Shown: one piece after another, positions 54,501 through 64,000 of the stretch | Numbering within the stretch: the stretch's first letter is position 1 | Layout of the letters: each line of letters opens with the position of its first letter | Source: Anisakis pegreffii | Lineage: Eukaryota > Nematoda > Chromadorea > Rhabditida > Anisakidae | Length of the DNA stretch: 64,000 bases | NCBI GenBank assembly: GCA_035041965.1 | Contig: JAPYMA010000179.1 | Coordinates: 62,001 to 126,000 of the forward strand | Reading direction: 5' to 3' | The notes under the pieces: generated by a model | Told to the model about the DNA's origin: nothing | The model's database searches: none | Seen by the model: only the letters and a program-made list of their open reading frames with translations | Made by a program: the position numbers and the translations under genes

Positions 54501-57500
54501 TGGAATGTCGCACTGAGACATTTTTTGAAGAGCATGATTATTTCACATGATGCCATCTTGCAGAAAAGGCTCGATTATTAATAGTCCAACATAACCACTC
54601 TTCTCTGTCACACTATTCTCGTCTGTACGCAATAAAAGCAAATCTAACGAATCCAATACAATACGAATGATTACTTCATCACATTGAATTTGTTTCCCTT
54701 TTGATTTTTCTCAATTCACCTTAATGAGAACGGAATTATGTCGAGACGTAAATCAATTAAGGGGAACAAAGATGTCGTAATTGTTCATGACGTAAACGCT
54801 CAGCAGCACTACATCAATTAAGTGATATCGATTCAATTGCTCTAGATTATAAATACAAATCTTGCATTTGAACATAGCTAATTGTAAGCATTATGAATAA
54901 TGAACAGAGCTGAAGAAAGTGAACTTTTGCATTATTTTATGAGAAAACTTTCAAACTCGACCTCATTTCTCCACAAAGTACAAGCAATAAGCGAAAGCAA
55001 TAACGAGAATAGTGAAAAAATGTGGAACACTCCGAAACGATTGTGTTATCTCATCAATTGACACGAGAGTGAATTTGCACATAGTGTTCAGCTGATATTG
55101 TTTTCAAAATGATGCTAATAACATGTAACAACAGGACTTTTGTTGTTTGCATGAATAATTCGCATGCGGATGATTGTACGAGATCAAAGTATGCGAGAAC
55201 ACCAACACAAAGAGCAATCAATGAATTCGATGCCTTCACACTTCGTAAGAATTTTTGGAATGCTTCAAATTCCTAGATTTATGACAGTTGTGATTTTATT
55301 TTCTCTTCAGACAATCAACTGCGCGGAAGAACACTTGATCTGTGAAGAATGTTTGAGAAATTTCACGATGCTACTTGAACTTCCGTATTTGTACTGCACT
55401 CAACGATATCACTGAAGAGCGCAAATCCAAATCTATAGCAAGTCATTCTCAGTGAAGAAACTTGCGATATTAAGCTGGTGTTATTGTCGTCATAGCATTG
55501 CTCCTTATGAGGGCATGCTCAATTTGTAAGAAATGTTGGAAGCAATTTGCAAATGTGCATCTGAATGTTTACACTTTAATTCTTAACTATTTCCACTCGC
55601 TTATCAGTCGACGTATCGAACAAATCTAGTGAACTGATTCTCCCTTTAGCTCTGAACAAATAAACTGCTAAAACAGTTCCAGTTTTTGAAAACCCAATAA
55701 AACACAATGAAACTCCCAAAACAATCGCCAATTAATCTCCAACTTTAAGAACTGAATCTACAACCGCCAATGAAAACTGTAAAAATTGTACACCGGCCCA
55801 GAAGTGATCGTTTGAGTCTGGAGCACAACAGACGAGCCGAATGGAAAGCAACGAAGGCAATGAATCGTTGTCGCTTGATAATTTACTGGTTAGCGATGAA
55901 GTTGGGCAGCGAGCGCTATCGGTATTGCTCAAAGCGATCGAATGATATGGTGATAAACAACTGATAAGGTGGATGGAGTTGGAAATGTTCGATAAATATT
56001 TTCGAGAAGCGAATGGAATCAGCAGCAACAACAACGAACGAATGAATCGGGGAAGAGCAAACAGGAAGCGACGATGCAAAATGGAATGAGTAAAGAAGTC
56101 ATCATTCTTTTTGGAATCTGTTGTGTGCGCATTGGGGAAAAAGGCAAACAAAAATATATTTACGATCTGGATGATTTCTTTAGCATTTTTTCCATCTCCA
56201 ACTCATTCTCGAGAATGTTTATTCATAACTCGTTGTCAAAAAACAACGATCACTCGAGCAATTCAATCATTTCTTGACATCTCTCATTGGACTCATTCAC
56301 CATTGTGAAAAACCGCATTGCATTGTTTACTTGCTCCCACCATTCAAGCCGCTCTTCTATTGTGCAGATAATCTCAAAACATTCGAGCTGGATGATTGTT
56401 TCACTTTCTTATTGCAGTAATGCAAATAGCATTTAGTGGCGTTGAGATTGGATAAGAGAAGTTTTGAAATCGCCGAGTCGTCTCAAATTTTAACGCACTT
56501 AAGGTCAAGATTAGCCGTTAAGGTCAGCATACAATTGAACCATCAAAATATGTGTGGCTCAACCAAAGTTTAATATCACGGCCAGACTTAATATTTTTGT
56601 TTTCAACAGTAAGCGTAGAGCAGACTCTAAACACTATTACAACCAGCACCAATCGAAATAACTTTCTTGCCTATTTGAGGAATTAACTTCGGTCTTGTTC
56701 TTTCATAAATTAGAGTCATTCACAAATTCTCACATAAACATTGCAGTTAAATTGAATTGGCGATGTGCATTCGTGCCTGGTTCCTTGTGCAATGACAGCT
56801 TTACAATTCCCAAAGTCATCAGAATGCGAAAATATTTTCGTTCATTTCAAAATAAAGATAATGGATGACTGCTGATTTCTAGTGTTCGTTTACCTTTTCG
56901 TTTTCTCCAACAAAAAAACCGAAAACAATTATAATTTGATGATGAATTTGGATGAAAATAATGACAATGAGCAAAAATACAGAGTACATTGCATAGATCA
57001 CTTGAATGACACTTTTATTTTTTGCTCTTCATCTACTTCGTTCGTTCGTTCGCACAAATTTTGATTCTTCTCTTTAGAAATTCTCTATTCGCATTCTTTT
57101 CTTGTGTTGAGGTCAGCAGATGTTTCACTGAATCGATAGACATATCATCTCGGGTAAAAAAAGCTCGCCGAGACATATTCAAAAGCTCAAGTCGCCCCAA
57201 ATCGGATCAAAGAAACTCCGGCATTTGAATTTGATGTGAATTTTCAAATATTTCTCAAGAATTCTGTATATTCTCCGAAAAGTTTGCATTGAACTGAAAT
57301 CTTATCATTGCAAGAAAAACATCGATGGAAATGTTCCTTCCTCTCCAATTATGATGGCAAAAAAGAGACGATGAAAAGTGATGAAAACGACTTGTTGTAT
57401 TCTTTATAGACTGAGTCGCATTGAAGCTAGACGTTCTAAGCAGAACAATTTTGAAACAATAGCAATCAAGTGAGAGTTCTGAACAAGTGCGAAGTGTAAA

Positions 57501-60500
57501 CTAAGTTTCTTGTTATTCATTACCGACAATTGCAAGCGGTTTTCAGCTATCAACACATCATTGTAGCACGCACATCAAATCGCTGATTAATCTGTTCACG
57601 AATTGTTTGGAAGCATGAAGTCATGATGAAGCACTGAGAAAATTCCTGAGATCTTATCGAACGACGCCTCATACCTCAACAAACGTATCACCCTCACAAA
57701 TGATGTTCAATCGTCAGCCACGCACTGTTCTTACGCTTATCAATCCTCGCAGAAGCCATCGCACGCAATTATCGAAGTTCAATGTCGCAGACAAAGTATG
57801 GATCACTGTGAATCAAGGAACTAAACGAATTAAATGGATACCTGCAACCATCAAACAGAAAATCGGCTCTCTTGTGTATTTGGTAACATTGACGGATGGG
57901 AATGTGGTCAAACGTTTTCTTCAGCAAGAAAACACCACGGTTTTTTTTTTTGAAACCTATTGATGGAACGACAATGTGGTGCTAATTAATTCATATGTTG
58001 CTCACTAAATGTGAATTTTTTTGCATCAGTCGATCTAGCTGGATCTCCCGATTCATAAAAACATATATTTTGTCGAGTGATTTTACTTTCCTGAGGTGAT
58101 GGAGCCATTTTCTGGAGATATATCTCAATTGAATAGCGCAGTCGCGCTCATTCATACAAATTGATTACTATAGAGCAATCAGTGTGTTCATATTAGCAAT
58201 AGGCGGATTGCGATCTGTTTTGTTGAATGAATGGATGAATCTGGAGTAATGAATCGCAGCGCATCGTTGAATTCATTTCGTTCAACAAATTGACAACCCA
58301 TCTCAGTAGATAAATGCGCTATTGACGATGAATCTGTAATGATCACAATGTGGAATGCTGAAGTAATTTGATACGAACAACTCGAAAGAATGCGAAAGAA
58401 AATTCGACGGCAAATCAAAGTAAATGAATGAGAGATTTTTGAAAATCTTAAATTAGAGACAAAATGAAGAAAGTGCTGAAAGACTAAAAATCACATTATG
58501 TCTAAGAAAGAATGCAACATTATGTGATGAGATAACGAATATTTTTCGATTGAGATGATTATATTGTAGAAAAAACTCACAACCGAATCGTGCTAAACAT
58601 TGTTGTCACTGAACAGAATGTGGAAGGGTTTGTTGAATGAAAAGGCATAAAAATGCACCAAACGATGGATCCAATTCGGCTGATAATCCCCAAAAAATCA
58701 TTTTATTCGTGCTCTAATCGAACGAACGAAAAATGTATTCAGTCGTCGTCTCATCGTCAGTAGAATTATTTTTTCAGCATCTTGTAAACAGCGCTAAAGA
58801 CACCAACGCGAAAACGATAAAAATCGTTCGTTCGTTTGTGGTGGTCGCGGTGAATAAGCGACGAGACCGACCGACCGCTCAACTATCTGCGATCCAATAG
58901 AAGAGAAAAACAAAATGAGATTTATTTGAGAACGATAATTTGAGCGATGATAAGAGATTACCACCATCGTGTGACGATGATCAACGATGAGAAAAATGAT
59001 AGCAAGCTCTCATCAACGCTATCGATAAACAACGTTCCTCGAGTGCTTTCTTGATAACGATGAAGAATTACCACCTACAAGCAAGCGTTCAAATTACCAT
59101 GAAATAAAAGATCAAACGACAAGTATGAAGTGTATGATGTCGATGCAGCAAGCACTCTTCTAAATCCGTTGATAGCATCTGAAATTCTCGCGAAGAAATG
59201 GAATGACACATCAAGGGGAGACCCATTCTATTGTGTTCAAGAGAACAGGAGCTGTCAGGTGAGAGCAAGGTGCATCAAAATTTACGTGTGAGTTTGCGAG
59301 CCAACTCGACTTGTTCCTCTGAGAGGCCGAATGCGATAAATTTCCGTGGAAATCACATTGGTGAAACACTGAATCATCCTACGCGTAATTGAAGCAGTTC
59401 ATTTTTCAGATGTTCACTAGAGCAAACGTTGAATATTGAGGCAAAAAATTCGTGCTCACGAGAGGTTCAGCACGACGCCAGATTGATGGTGGAGCTGAGA
59501 TAAGAGATAATATGACTGGAAAAAATATTTGTTCAAAAAAGGCAAACAGCAACGTGCCTTGCTTCTCAATTCGATATAGCAGTATTGAGTGCGAGATTGG
59601 AAACACATTTCAAATTTCTGAATCATCGTGAACTTCGGCAATTTCTCAAGCGAGACAACGAAAAACAATGAACAGAGAGTTTGTTGAAAAGTTGATAAAC
59701 AGATGAATCGATGACAGATGTTTTTTATAGGTGCACATCAATGAAAGCATCAAAATTTCATATCACAAATAATATCAAAGTAATCGAACGAAACGTCATT
59801 TGTATTTGCATTCGGCAACTAGAAATTCATCACCACTACATAGTGGAACGTTTCCCGTTTTATATCAAACAAGACAAGTGTTTTGGCGATGAATTATATT
59901 GCTGAAGATGGATTAGAAAAGGGAAGGTATGCATTGGTATTTAAGGTTAGTGAAGGTTGATGTGTGCATTCAGGAAACACCATCGTAGTGTTTCTGATTG
60001 CGCAGGTACGATTTTGTTCGCAAGACCGTACATTGAATTCAATGAGCACATAGAAAAGGCTTACCACTACTTTGAGGCGACTCTAAGCAGCTCCACGTGT
60101 CACCGCCATCAATGCAGATGTTTGGCTCTGAGATGACCACTGCGGATATTTCGAGGGTGATATCGCGAGGCGAATTCGCCGACGGAACGAGTTGCGGCAG
60201 GAAGCGACACGGAAAATTGTGGAATCCAATTGCCTTCTTCTCACTTTCCAGGCCACCTTCAAGTGTTTCGAAGCTATTAGGGACAACTAGCTGTTCGGTG
60301 GCACCGTTCATTATCGTGCTTATCAATCGTTATGAGCCTCATTTAACTGCTTGGGATCAGATAAACAAGTGCAAAAGATTGTTCAGACTTCTTTCTTGTC
60401 CGTTTTAGAAAGTTTCAATAGCTGATCATTTCCAGCACAACAATTCGTTGTAAAACCCACGCAACTACTCCAACAAATCGGAAGTGCCGAGGACTATAAG

Positions 60501-61391
60501 GCATATTACAATGCCATTGGCAACAAGAACTCACCAAACTGATCAGGAAGCAATTTGTTGAAGAGATCATGATCAATCGGTGAAATGTAGTTGAATATCG
60601 ACTGATGCATCATCTCAATCTGCAAATACGCATAATTTTTATGGGCCAGATCAGTTTTAGTCTAATCCAACAGATGATCACGGAAGGTTGGCTAATCTCA
60701 CTTTCAAACTTACTTCATTCTCAAAAGCCAATGAACAGGTGGATTCTCACAGTTTTTCCTTCGTGAATGCTCTATTCGGTAAGTTCAGCTATTCAAACCC
60801 CTTAGAAATTGACAGTCTGCACTCACAGGTAAATAATAGAGGTATGTTGAAGCTTTGCTAGAAATATAGTCGAGCATTCCGTCTGAATTAAGGACGAGAA
60901 CGAAACCATCAAATGAATCCAGTAATGCTGTAGCTGAATCCAATCGAGATTTTTCGTTCGAGTACCCTGCAGATCAAGACTCTTTTAGACCTCTCAAACT
61001 TGATACGATCATGCTCTATCAGATTCTGCATATTCAACATATTCAAAATAATCTCACAGAAGTCTTCTTAAAATTCTTTTGCGGATTGCTTGAAGTTAGT
61101 CAAAAGGCTTCGATCAGTTATCAGAAACAAACAGCAAACAAGTGAACCTTGCAAAGCGATTCCGTAAATGAATTGAATCAAAGAATCGAGTTGCGTTGTT
61201 TCATAAAACGTTTGACTCGAATCGAGTGCATTTCTTAAGAGTAAACTGATCGCGTTATCAGCAGATATCATATCATCAGAATCGTTCAATTGTTCAGTGA
61301 CGATCGGTATGCTCGTGTCCATCGCTAATGACATATCAAGATCACTGCAAGGTGTTAACGATGCGGCAGCCCGTAATGCTGAGGCCGTCAT
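24260..61391 (-). CDS. p160/SRC (NCOA)-like nuclear receptor coactivator, PAS protein
   Basis: One gene of about 37 kb and about 1,230 aa; human SRC proteins are about 1,400. Exons, high to low: 61392-61148, 60966-60827, 60619-60535, 60286-60065, 48667-48529, 45005-44902, 44689-44563, 44141-43782, 42618-42268, 35328-35153, 34639-34423, 33287-33103, 27566-27381, 26560-26329, 25914-25672, 25496-25381, 25258-24736 and 24313-24260. All joins are phase-consistent except 43782/42618. Domain order fits p160: degenerate HLH (about 42-81), PAS-A (about 95-230), PAS-B (about 250-355), Ser-rich region, Asn/Pro-rich region, basic AT-hook-like stretch, an ALLKSLL receptor box (about 718-724), and a long Gln/Ser/Asn/Pro tail. 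p160 proteins bind liganded nuclear receptors through LXXLL and recruit CBP/p300 in the nucleus. The ATG at 61391 directly follows TTGTTTTCAG|T, a plausible spliced-leader site. Alternatives are another PAS transcription factor, or two adjacent genes split between 33.1 and 27.6 kb. Confidence 0.6.
28281..28382. repeat. Three-copy imperfect tandem repeat, period about 35 bp
   Basis: Three units of the form ATAYRCATACAGCATA followed by RATAAGGT occur at about 28281-28310, 28316-28349 and 28350-28382. The middle copy is the most diverged. The repeat lies in the same coactivator intron as the G-gamma gene. Confidence 0.6.
29012..29267 (-). CDS. Candidate alternative 3' exon, or exon of an unknown gene
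   Basis: An unusually GC-rich, coding-looking stretch on the minus strand. It can be entered at CCTAG|TG (29267, phase 1) or at GCAAAG|T (phase 2). It encodes GRGGSVENLNGREWREKL, then DTVPRRTLSKSSIFNAY, and ends SSPYQQHLS with TAA at 29013-29011. It lies within the 33.1-27.6 kb intron of the coactivator gene on the same strand. The phase-2 entry fits the donor at 33103, so it may be an alternative last exon of that gene. The opposite strand is also open there, so the call is tentative. Confidence 0.35.
31204..31244. repeat. ATT/AAT triplet array
   Basis: Imperfect ATT triplets in a coactivator intron just upstream of the G-gamma gene. Confidence 0.7.
31589..32121 (+). CDS. gpc-1: G-protein gamma subunit, GPC-1-like
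   Basis: Two exons, 31589-31671 and 32016-32121, joined in phase 2 across a 344-nt intron (GA|GTATGT ... TTTCAG|T), give 62 aa. The N-terminal half is the helical coiled-coil that pairs with G-beta (AEQLRIEAQVVRKKVSEVSK). The second half carries LIEYCEKEK, then SGPQDNHNPFQEKKSCTIL. The NPFxEKK box and the CTIL CaaX end, predicted to be geranylgeranylated, are diagnostic of G gamma. The size and the SGPQDNHNPF segment point to the GPC-1 type, which in C. elegans acts in sensory neurons and in taste adaptation. It would work at the inner plasma membrane as part of a G beta-gamma dimer. The gene sits on the opposite strand inside a 5.5-kb intron of the p160-like gene. Confidence 0.93.
33093..35328 (-). 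CDS. Coactivator exons 10-12: AT-hook-like region and NR box
   Basis: Exon 35328-35153 is Pro-rich and ends in KNGKVKKPR. Exon 34639-34423 continues RPRQPKPNSRGRGSNQKRK, a basic stretch resembling an AT-hook and nuclear localisation signal, and ends in VKDALLK. Exon 33287-33103 starts SLLQSAHTSEQTP, so splicing creates ALLKSLLQ. This is an LXXLL receptor-interaction box with the same ALLxxLL spacing as the third box of mammalian SRC (ALLRYLL). Phases are 2, 0 and 2. If the last donor (CAAAA|GTTGGT) is not used, the frame stops at TAA 33095-33093, giving a short form of the protein. Confidence 0.62.
37915..38080. repeat. AAT-rich imperfect triplet array
   Basis: About 165 bp of degenerate AAT/GAT/AGT triplets. 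It produces a meaningless minus-strand frame rich in Tyr, His and Ile, and further AAT blocks continue to about 38240. It lies in the intron between coactivator exons at 42.3 and 35.3 kb. Confidence 0.75.
38668..38835. repeat. GATC-dense patch
   Basis: Twelve GATC tetramers occur in 168 bp, against fewer than one expected by chance. More GATC-containing words lie on both sides, between about 38.5 and 39.1 kb. The sequence is not a simple tandem repeat. Confidence 0.6.
41947..41994. repeat. Clustered hairpin and palindrome
   Basis: GCTAACTTC (41947-41955) pairs with GAAGTTAGC (41970-41978) around a 14-nt loop. Three bases later comes the perfect 14-nt palindrome AATAGCGCGCTATT (41981-41994). 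TTCCGCT and AGCGGAA within the block give a second, competing pairing. It is locally GC-rich in an AT-rich intron. Confidence 0.6.
42268..44141 (-). CDS. Coactivator exons 8-9: Ser-rich and Asn/Pro-rich linker
   Basis: Exon 8 (44141-43782) encodes a Ser/Thr/Pro-rich stretch with basic KRRHSTPSETLSPETP, a likely phosphorylation-rich linker. It ends at the excellent donor CAG|GTACAC in phase 2. Exon 9 (42618-42268) starts after AATTTTCAG and encodes an Asn/Ser repeat region followed by Pro/His-rich sequence, including a run of seven prolines broken by a His. It is readable in phase 0. The two phases do not fit, so a small exon between 43.78 and 42.62 kb or an alternative donor is missing from my model. 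Confidence 0.5.
44563..48667 (-). CDS. Coactivator exons 5-7: PAS-B
   Basis: The exon at 48667-48529 was found by phase and pattern: it enters in phase 1, leaves in phase 2, and ends RYLMIFVTASKDQILLSIR. This aligns with the PAS-B opening of SRC (SFITRHDLSGKVVNID). It joins 45005-44902 (DSICGLNASDVIGRRIDQLC), which fits the helical middle of PAS-B and contains LDTLL. Next is 44689-44563, whose ISTRARTLKS and GSIVLECAVI fit the final beta strands (VTAQTKSKL...). The last two exons are strongly coding with good splice sites. The 48.5-kb exon is less certain, and its acceptor (GACATCAG) is mediocre. Confidence 0.5.
50629..50760 (-). mobile_element. Mariner transposase C-terminal relic
   Basis: The minus strand reads WLDDFFASNPADF, then RGIDNLLKRWQKVVEV, a stop, and GEYIVD. 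This is the C-terminal signature of mariner-family transposases (DFFxSKPxxFYxxGIxxLxxRWxxVxxxxGxY). There is an internal stop and no upstream catalytic part, so it is a dead fragment lying in the large intron between coactivator exons at 60.1 and 48.7 kb. Confidence 0.8.
57630..57960 (+). mobile_element. Ty3/gypsy integrase C-terminal relic
   Basis: The plus strand encodes FLRSYRTTPHTSTNVSPSQ followed by MMFNRQPRT. This is the typical end of a Ty3/gypsy integrase core (YRxTPHxxTGxSPxxLxxxRxxRT). It is followed by a KFNVADKVW and GxxxYLVTLTDG segment of the C-terminal domain. A stop codon lies just upstream in frame, and no RT, RNase H or LTR is recognisable nearby, so this is a short degenerate fragment in a coactivator intron. 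Confidence 0.75.
60065..61391 (-). CDS. Coactivator exons 1-4: degenerate HLH and PAS-A
   Basis: Exon 1 (61391-61148) is acidic at first, then gives two helices separated by a loop (ISADNAISLLLRNAL, then LDSLIQFIYGIALQ). These sit where p160 proteins have the bHLH, but no basic region precedes them. Exon 2 (60966-60827) holds the PAS-A opening, ATALLDSFDGFVLVLNSDGM, matching the LLQALDGFLFVVN core of SRC. Exon 3 (60619-60535) gives MMHQSIFNYISPIDH, the VNTSVYNILHEED equivalent. Exon 4 (60286-60065) gives FHNFPCRFL, matching HTFNCRML, and then a GGDTWSC segment where SRC has GEDLQSC. Phases 1, 0, 1, 1 all agree. The exon-4 acceptor (CAGCTAG) is weak in sequence and was chosen on phase. Confidence 0.68.
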
Positions 61392-61392
61392 A

Positions 61393-64000
61393 CTGAAAAC
61401 AACCGAGAATTATCAGTGGAAATTCACATGTACTGCTGTTTAACACGCTAATGCGACAAGAATCATGTCTCGGTTGTTTATACATCAGTCACAATTCGTC
61501 GAAATCGCGAGTCGCAAGTATGGAATGCGGAAGAAGCATAATCTACTAGCGGATTGAATCAGATTAATATCATCTGTAATGATTATCCGATCAATTCGTT
61601 CACATACGCACACGCAATTATAGATATCACATATTTCATATCATCATATTCATTTCGCAAAATAAATTTCTAAATAGTCCATTTCCAAATCAGCCTGACC
61701 GCCTTCAAGATAACTGAACGGAGATTCACTCAAACGAACTGATCACAACTAGCAAAAAGCCATCATCATGTGTGATCCACATGTGAACCACTCGCTTTTA
61801 CTAATTGCTTACTTCCGATACAACGAAACCGAAATGTAAACACTCTCACATCACGGACACTGTTCATCGCAAAACTACTCTGTCATCAAGAGCACTCGCA
61901 TCAATTCAACAACATCCAAAAAAGATCTACGAAACTCTTTGACGCATAAATGCATGCTGGGACATGCATTGCCGTCCTTAGCTGATGCTTCCGCAGTTCA
62001 TCACTGAAAGCAACTCGAACGCTTTCGCACATCCGAGTTGTTCAGGACAGCAATGATGAAAGTGTTGCACTGATCAATCATTGTATCATTTTGAAGCTTC
62101 TGAATGAATGCTGAAAGCATGATTCCAGAGCGTGGATGATTTCAGAAGCTGTCACCCATCGTGGATCGTGCTATCATGGGTCGAAATGTCAAGAATGGCG
62201 AATGTAGCAATTCATATTGGAAAAGAGGCATTCAGATATTCTTAACAAGTTGTGATTCCCTATTAAGTTATGACAATGAACAACTGTTGAACAGTAATCA
62301 TCACTGATATGTTGATGAGCAATCGAGAAAGGTGAATCGCGTTTTGTTTCAAAACTCATCATCACTTGGAAGAAATTCCATTCCTTCTGATGAAAAATTC
62401 ATAATTTTTGCAAATATTTGGAGGAGTATTTTTTGGTGAATATATATTTCAAATGAGCATTATTCGCTCTAGTCTAGCAAAAGCAACAGCAAGAAATCAT
62501 TTTGATCGGTTTCCCCAAGGATTCACATGCATTTTGATATTGTTCATGCCAATGCGCTCATCGAGGCGATTCGGAGTTTCATAGAAAAACCTCGCTAACC
62601 TTTCAAACCTATCCAAATCTCATGGCGAGCGATAGCGAATTTCGAGGATATTAGCGAAAGTGTATTCCTACAACGAAGCAAACATGAGATGCTATTGTTG
62701 AATGAAACATTGTTTTGATGCGCTAAGTGAAACGTGAATACAATACAAACGAATTATATAATCGAAATCGATCCAGTTATTGTGTGTATTGAATCACTAC
62801 GCAAATAAAAGATGGATGTCAGAGATACGGTCATCGAAATCGGTCGGTCGATCCCTTGTATGATCATCATCATTATTGGTATGACTAATTATCAAGGAAA
62901 TGATCACTATTTTGTCTGGTGCAGTTACTGTGATTTGATTGAAATGACGATAGGTTTTGTTCATCAATCAATCATTATGAATATCAGTCAATTAAGATGA
63001 AGACAAATAATTGATTTAATTGTGTGTCCGTGCAAACAGTCATCTACGTGTGGACACTGAGAAGTATTATAAATGATTTCGTGAGAAGAACATATTTGTT
63101 TCGTCAGAAGACTGGTATTAAGAGCATTTCGAGGAAATGACTTACATTTTTGTGGGCATATAATCCCACATAAACATATTACATGAGGTGATAAACATCG
63201 AACAGATGATTGCAACAACTACGCGGAAGTCTATGAATCTATTTCCTTCCTTCCGTGTTGATGCAAAATGTATAGCAGCGGTTGGTTTCAGCTAAGCAAA
63301 GACACAGATAGTGTTGCAATGCTGACTGCGTTCAGGGTTCAACAAATGCACATGACTTGCAAGAACTTCATATAAAAAATAGCAAGTGTCAGAGTGTGTG
63401 CGCAAGAAAACGTCTCATGCACGCTAACATCTTAAACATCCCAATGAAATCCCTCAAATTCCGCCTCAGTCACTGTCGCAAGCAAGCACATTACGGCTGA
63501 AGCCATGAACCGAATGCCAAACTCGTACCGATATGTCAACGCAATTGTAATGTGCATAAATCATTAGCGTTACCAAAGATCAGCCAGCGCACATGATTCC
63601 ATAAACGAATCATGTTCAACTGCCAACCTATCATAACAGTTGATCAACTATCTAGCGCTATCGGCTCGGCTTGAAAACGCTCGGCTGAATGAATGGGAAA
63701 TCCCGCATACAGATTACCCGTGTAAACAGATAAATAAACAAAATTGTGGCAAAATCATTTACGAATGTAATGTCAATATGCGATGCTCGGTGAATATTCT
63801 GCAATGTGCAACTGCAGTTGGTGATGAGTGCGAATGGAGTTTTATGATTTAATTGATGCAATTAGTCATTGCGCATGCGCATAACCTCCTATCTATTGAA
63901 GAAAGACATAAAAATTCACACAAGACGATCTGGTCATCGAATTTCTTCAATTGACGATTGATGAATCAACGCGAAACTTTTTAACTAATTGTAAGATTTT
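61393..64000. other. Upstream region of the coactivator gene, no gene supported
   Basis: AT-rich DNA upstream of the first coding exon on the minus strand, expected to include its promoter and any 5' UTR exons. A plus-strand frame at 63640-63852 follows a plausible ATAACAG acceptor and has seven Cys, but it has no family resemblance. I do not call a gene here. Confidence 0.4.

Noticed and set aside
24260..61391. Assignment to AHR, CLOCK, NPAS4 or Methoprene-tolerant families
   Set aside because: The PAS-A core alone would allow these, but the FPCRFL segment, the ALLKSLL box and the Q-rich tail fit p160 better, and no basic DNA-binding region is present.
1..64000. tRNA, SL RNA and known microRNA genes
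   Set aside because: I looked for a T-loop consensus, the nematode SL1 sequence and several conserved microRNA seeds by eye and found none; weak candidates did not fold convincingly.

Overview
The window looks like nuclear DNA of a nematode, probably a parasitic or otherwise intron-rich species. It is AT-rich, its exons are small with TTTCAG or TTNCAG 3' splice sites, and it carries a gene with the nematode-specific DB cysteine module plus a G-protein gamma subunit of the GPC-1 type. Introns range from about 50 nt to more than 11 kb. I could not name the species. All exon models were built by hand from splice sites, reading phase and protein similarity recalled from known families; no database was searched.

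Layout. (1) About 0.8-6.2 kb, plus strand: a secreted DB-module protein with a TATA box and probably a spliced 5' UTR. (2) 7.1-11.4 kb, minus strand: a vezatin-like membrane protein in about 11 exons, tail to tail with gene 1. (3) 12.7-13.5 kb, minus strand: pieces of a small cysteine-rich single-pass membrane protein of unknown family. (4) 15.4-21.0 kb, minus strand: an ABHD1/ABHD3-type alpha/beta hydrolase in eight exons with all phases agreeing. Its 3.3-kb first intron contains a complete, intronless VPS33B gene on the same strand. (5) About 24.3-61.4 kb, minus strand: one very long gene, about 37 kb and 18 exons, that reads as a p160/SRC (NCOA)-type steroid-receptor coactivator. It has a degenerate HLH, PAS-A, PAS-B, an AT-hook-like basic stretch, an LXXLL box formed across a splice junction, and a long Q/S/N/P-rich tail. 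(6) Inside one intron of gene 5, on the plus strand, lies a two-exon G-protein gamma gene (31.6-32.1 kb). (7) The introns of gene 5 also hold a mariner transposase relic, a Ty3/gypsy integrase relic, AAT arrays, palindromes and a GATC-dense patch. The last 2.6 kb holds no gene I can support.

Themes. Two functional genes sit inside introns of other genes: VPS33B in the ABHD gene and the G-gamma gene in the coactivator gene. VPS33B (vesicle tethering and fusion), the ABHD hydrolase (phospholipid turnover) and vezatin (adhesion and membrane) are all membrane-related, but I see no operon-like spacing. The most notable content is the p160-like coactivator, a family I understand to be missing from C. 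elegans.
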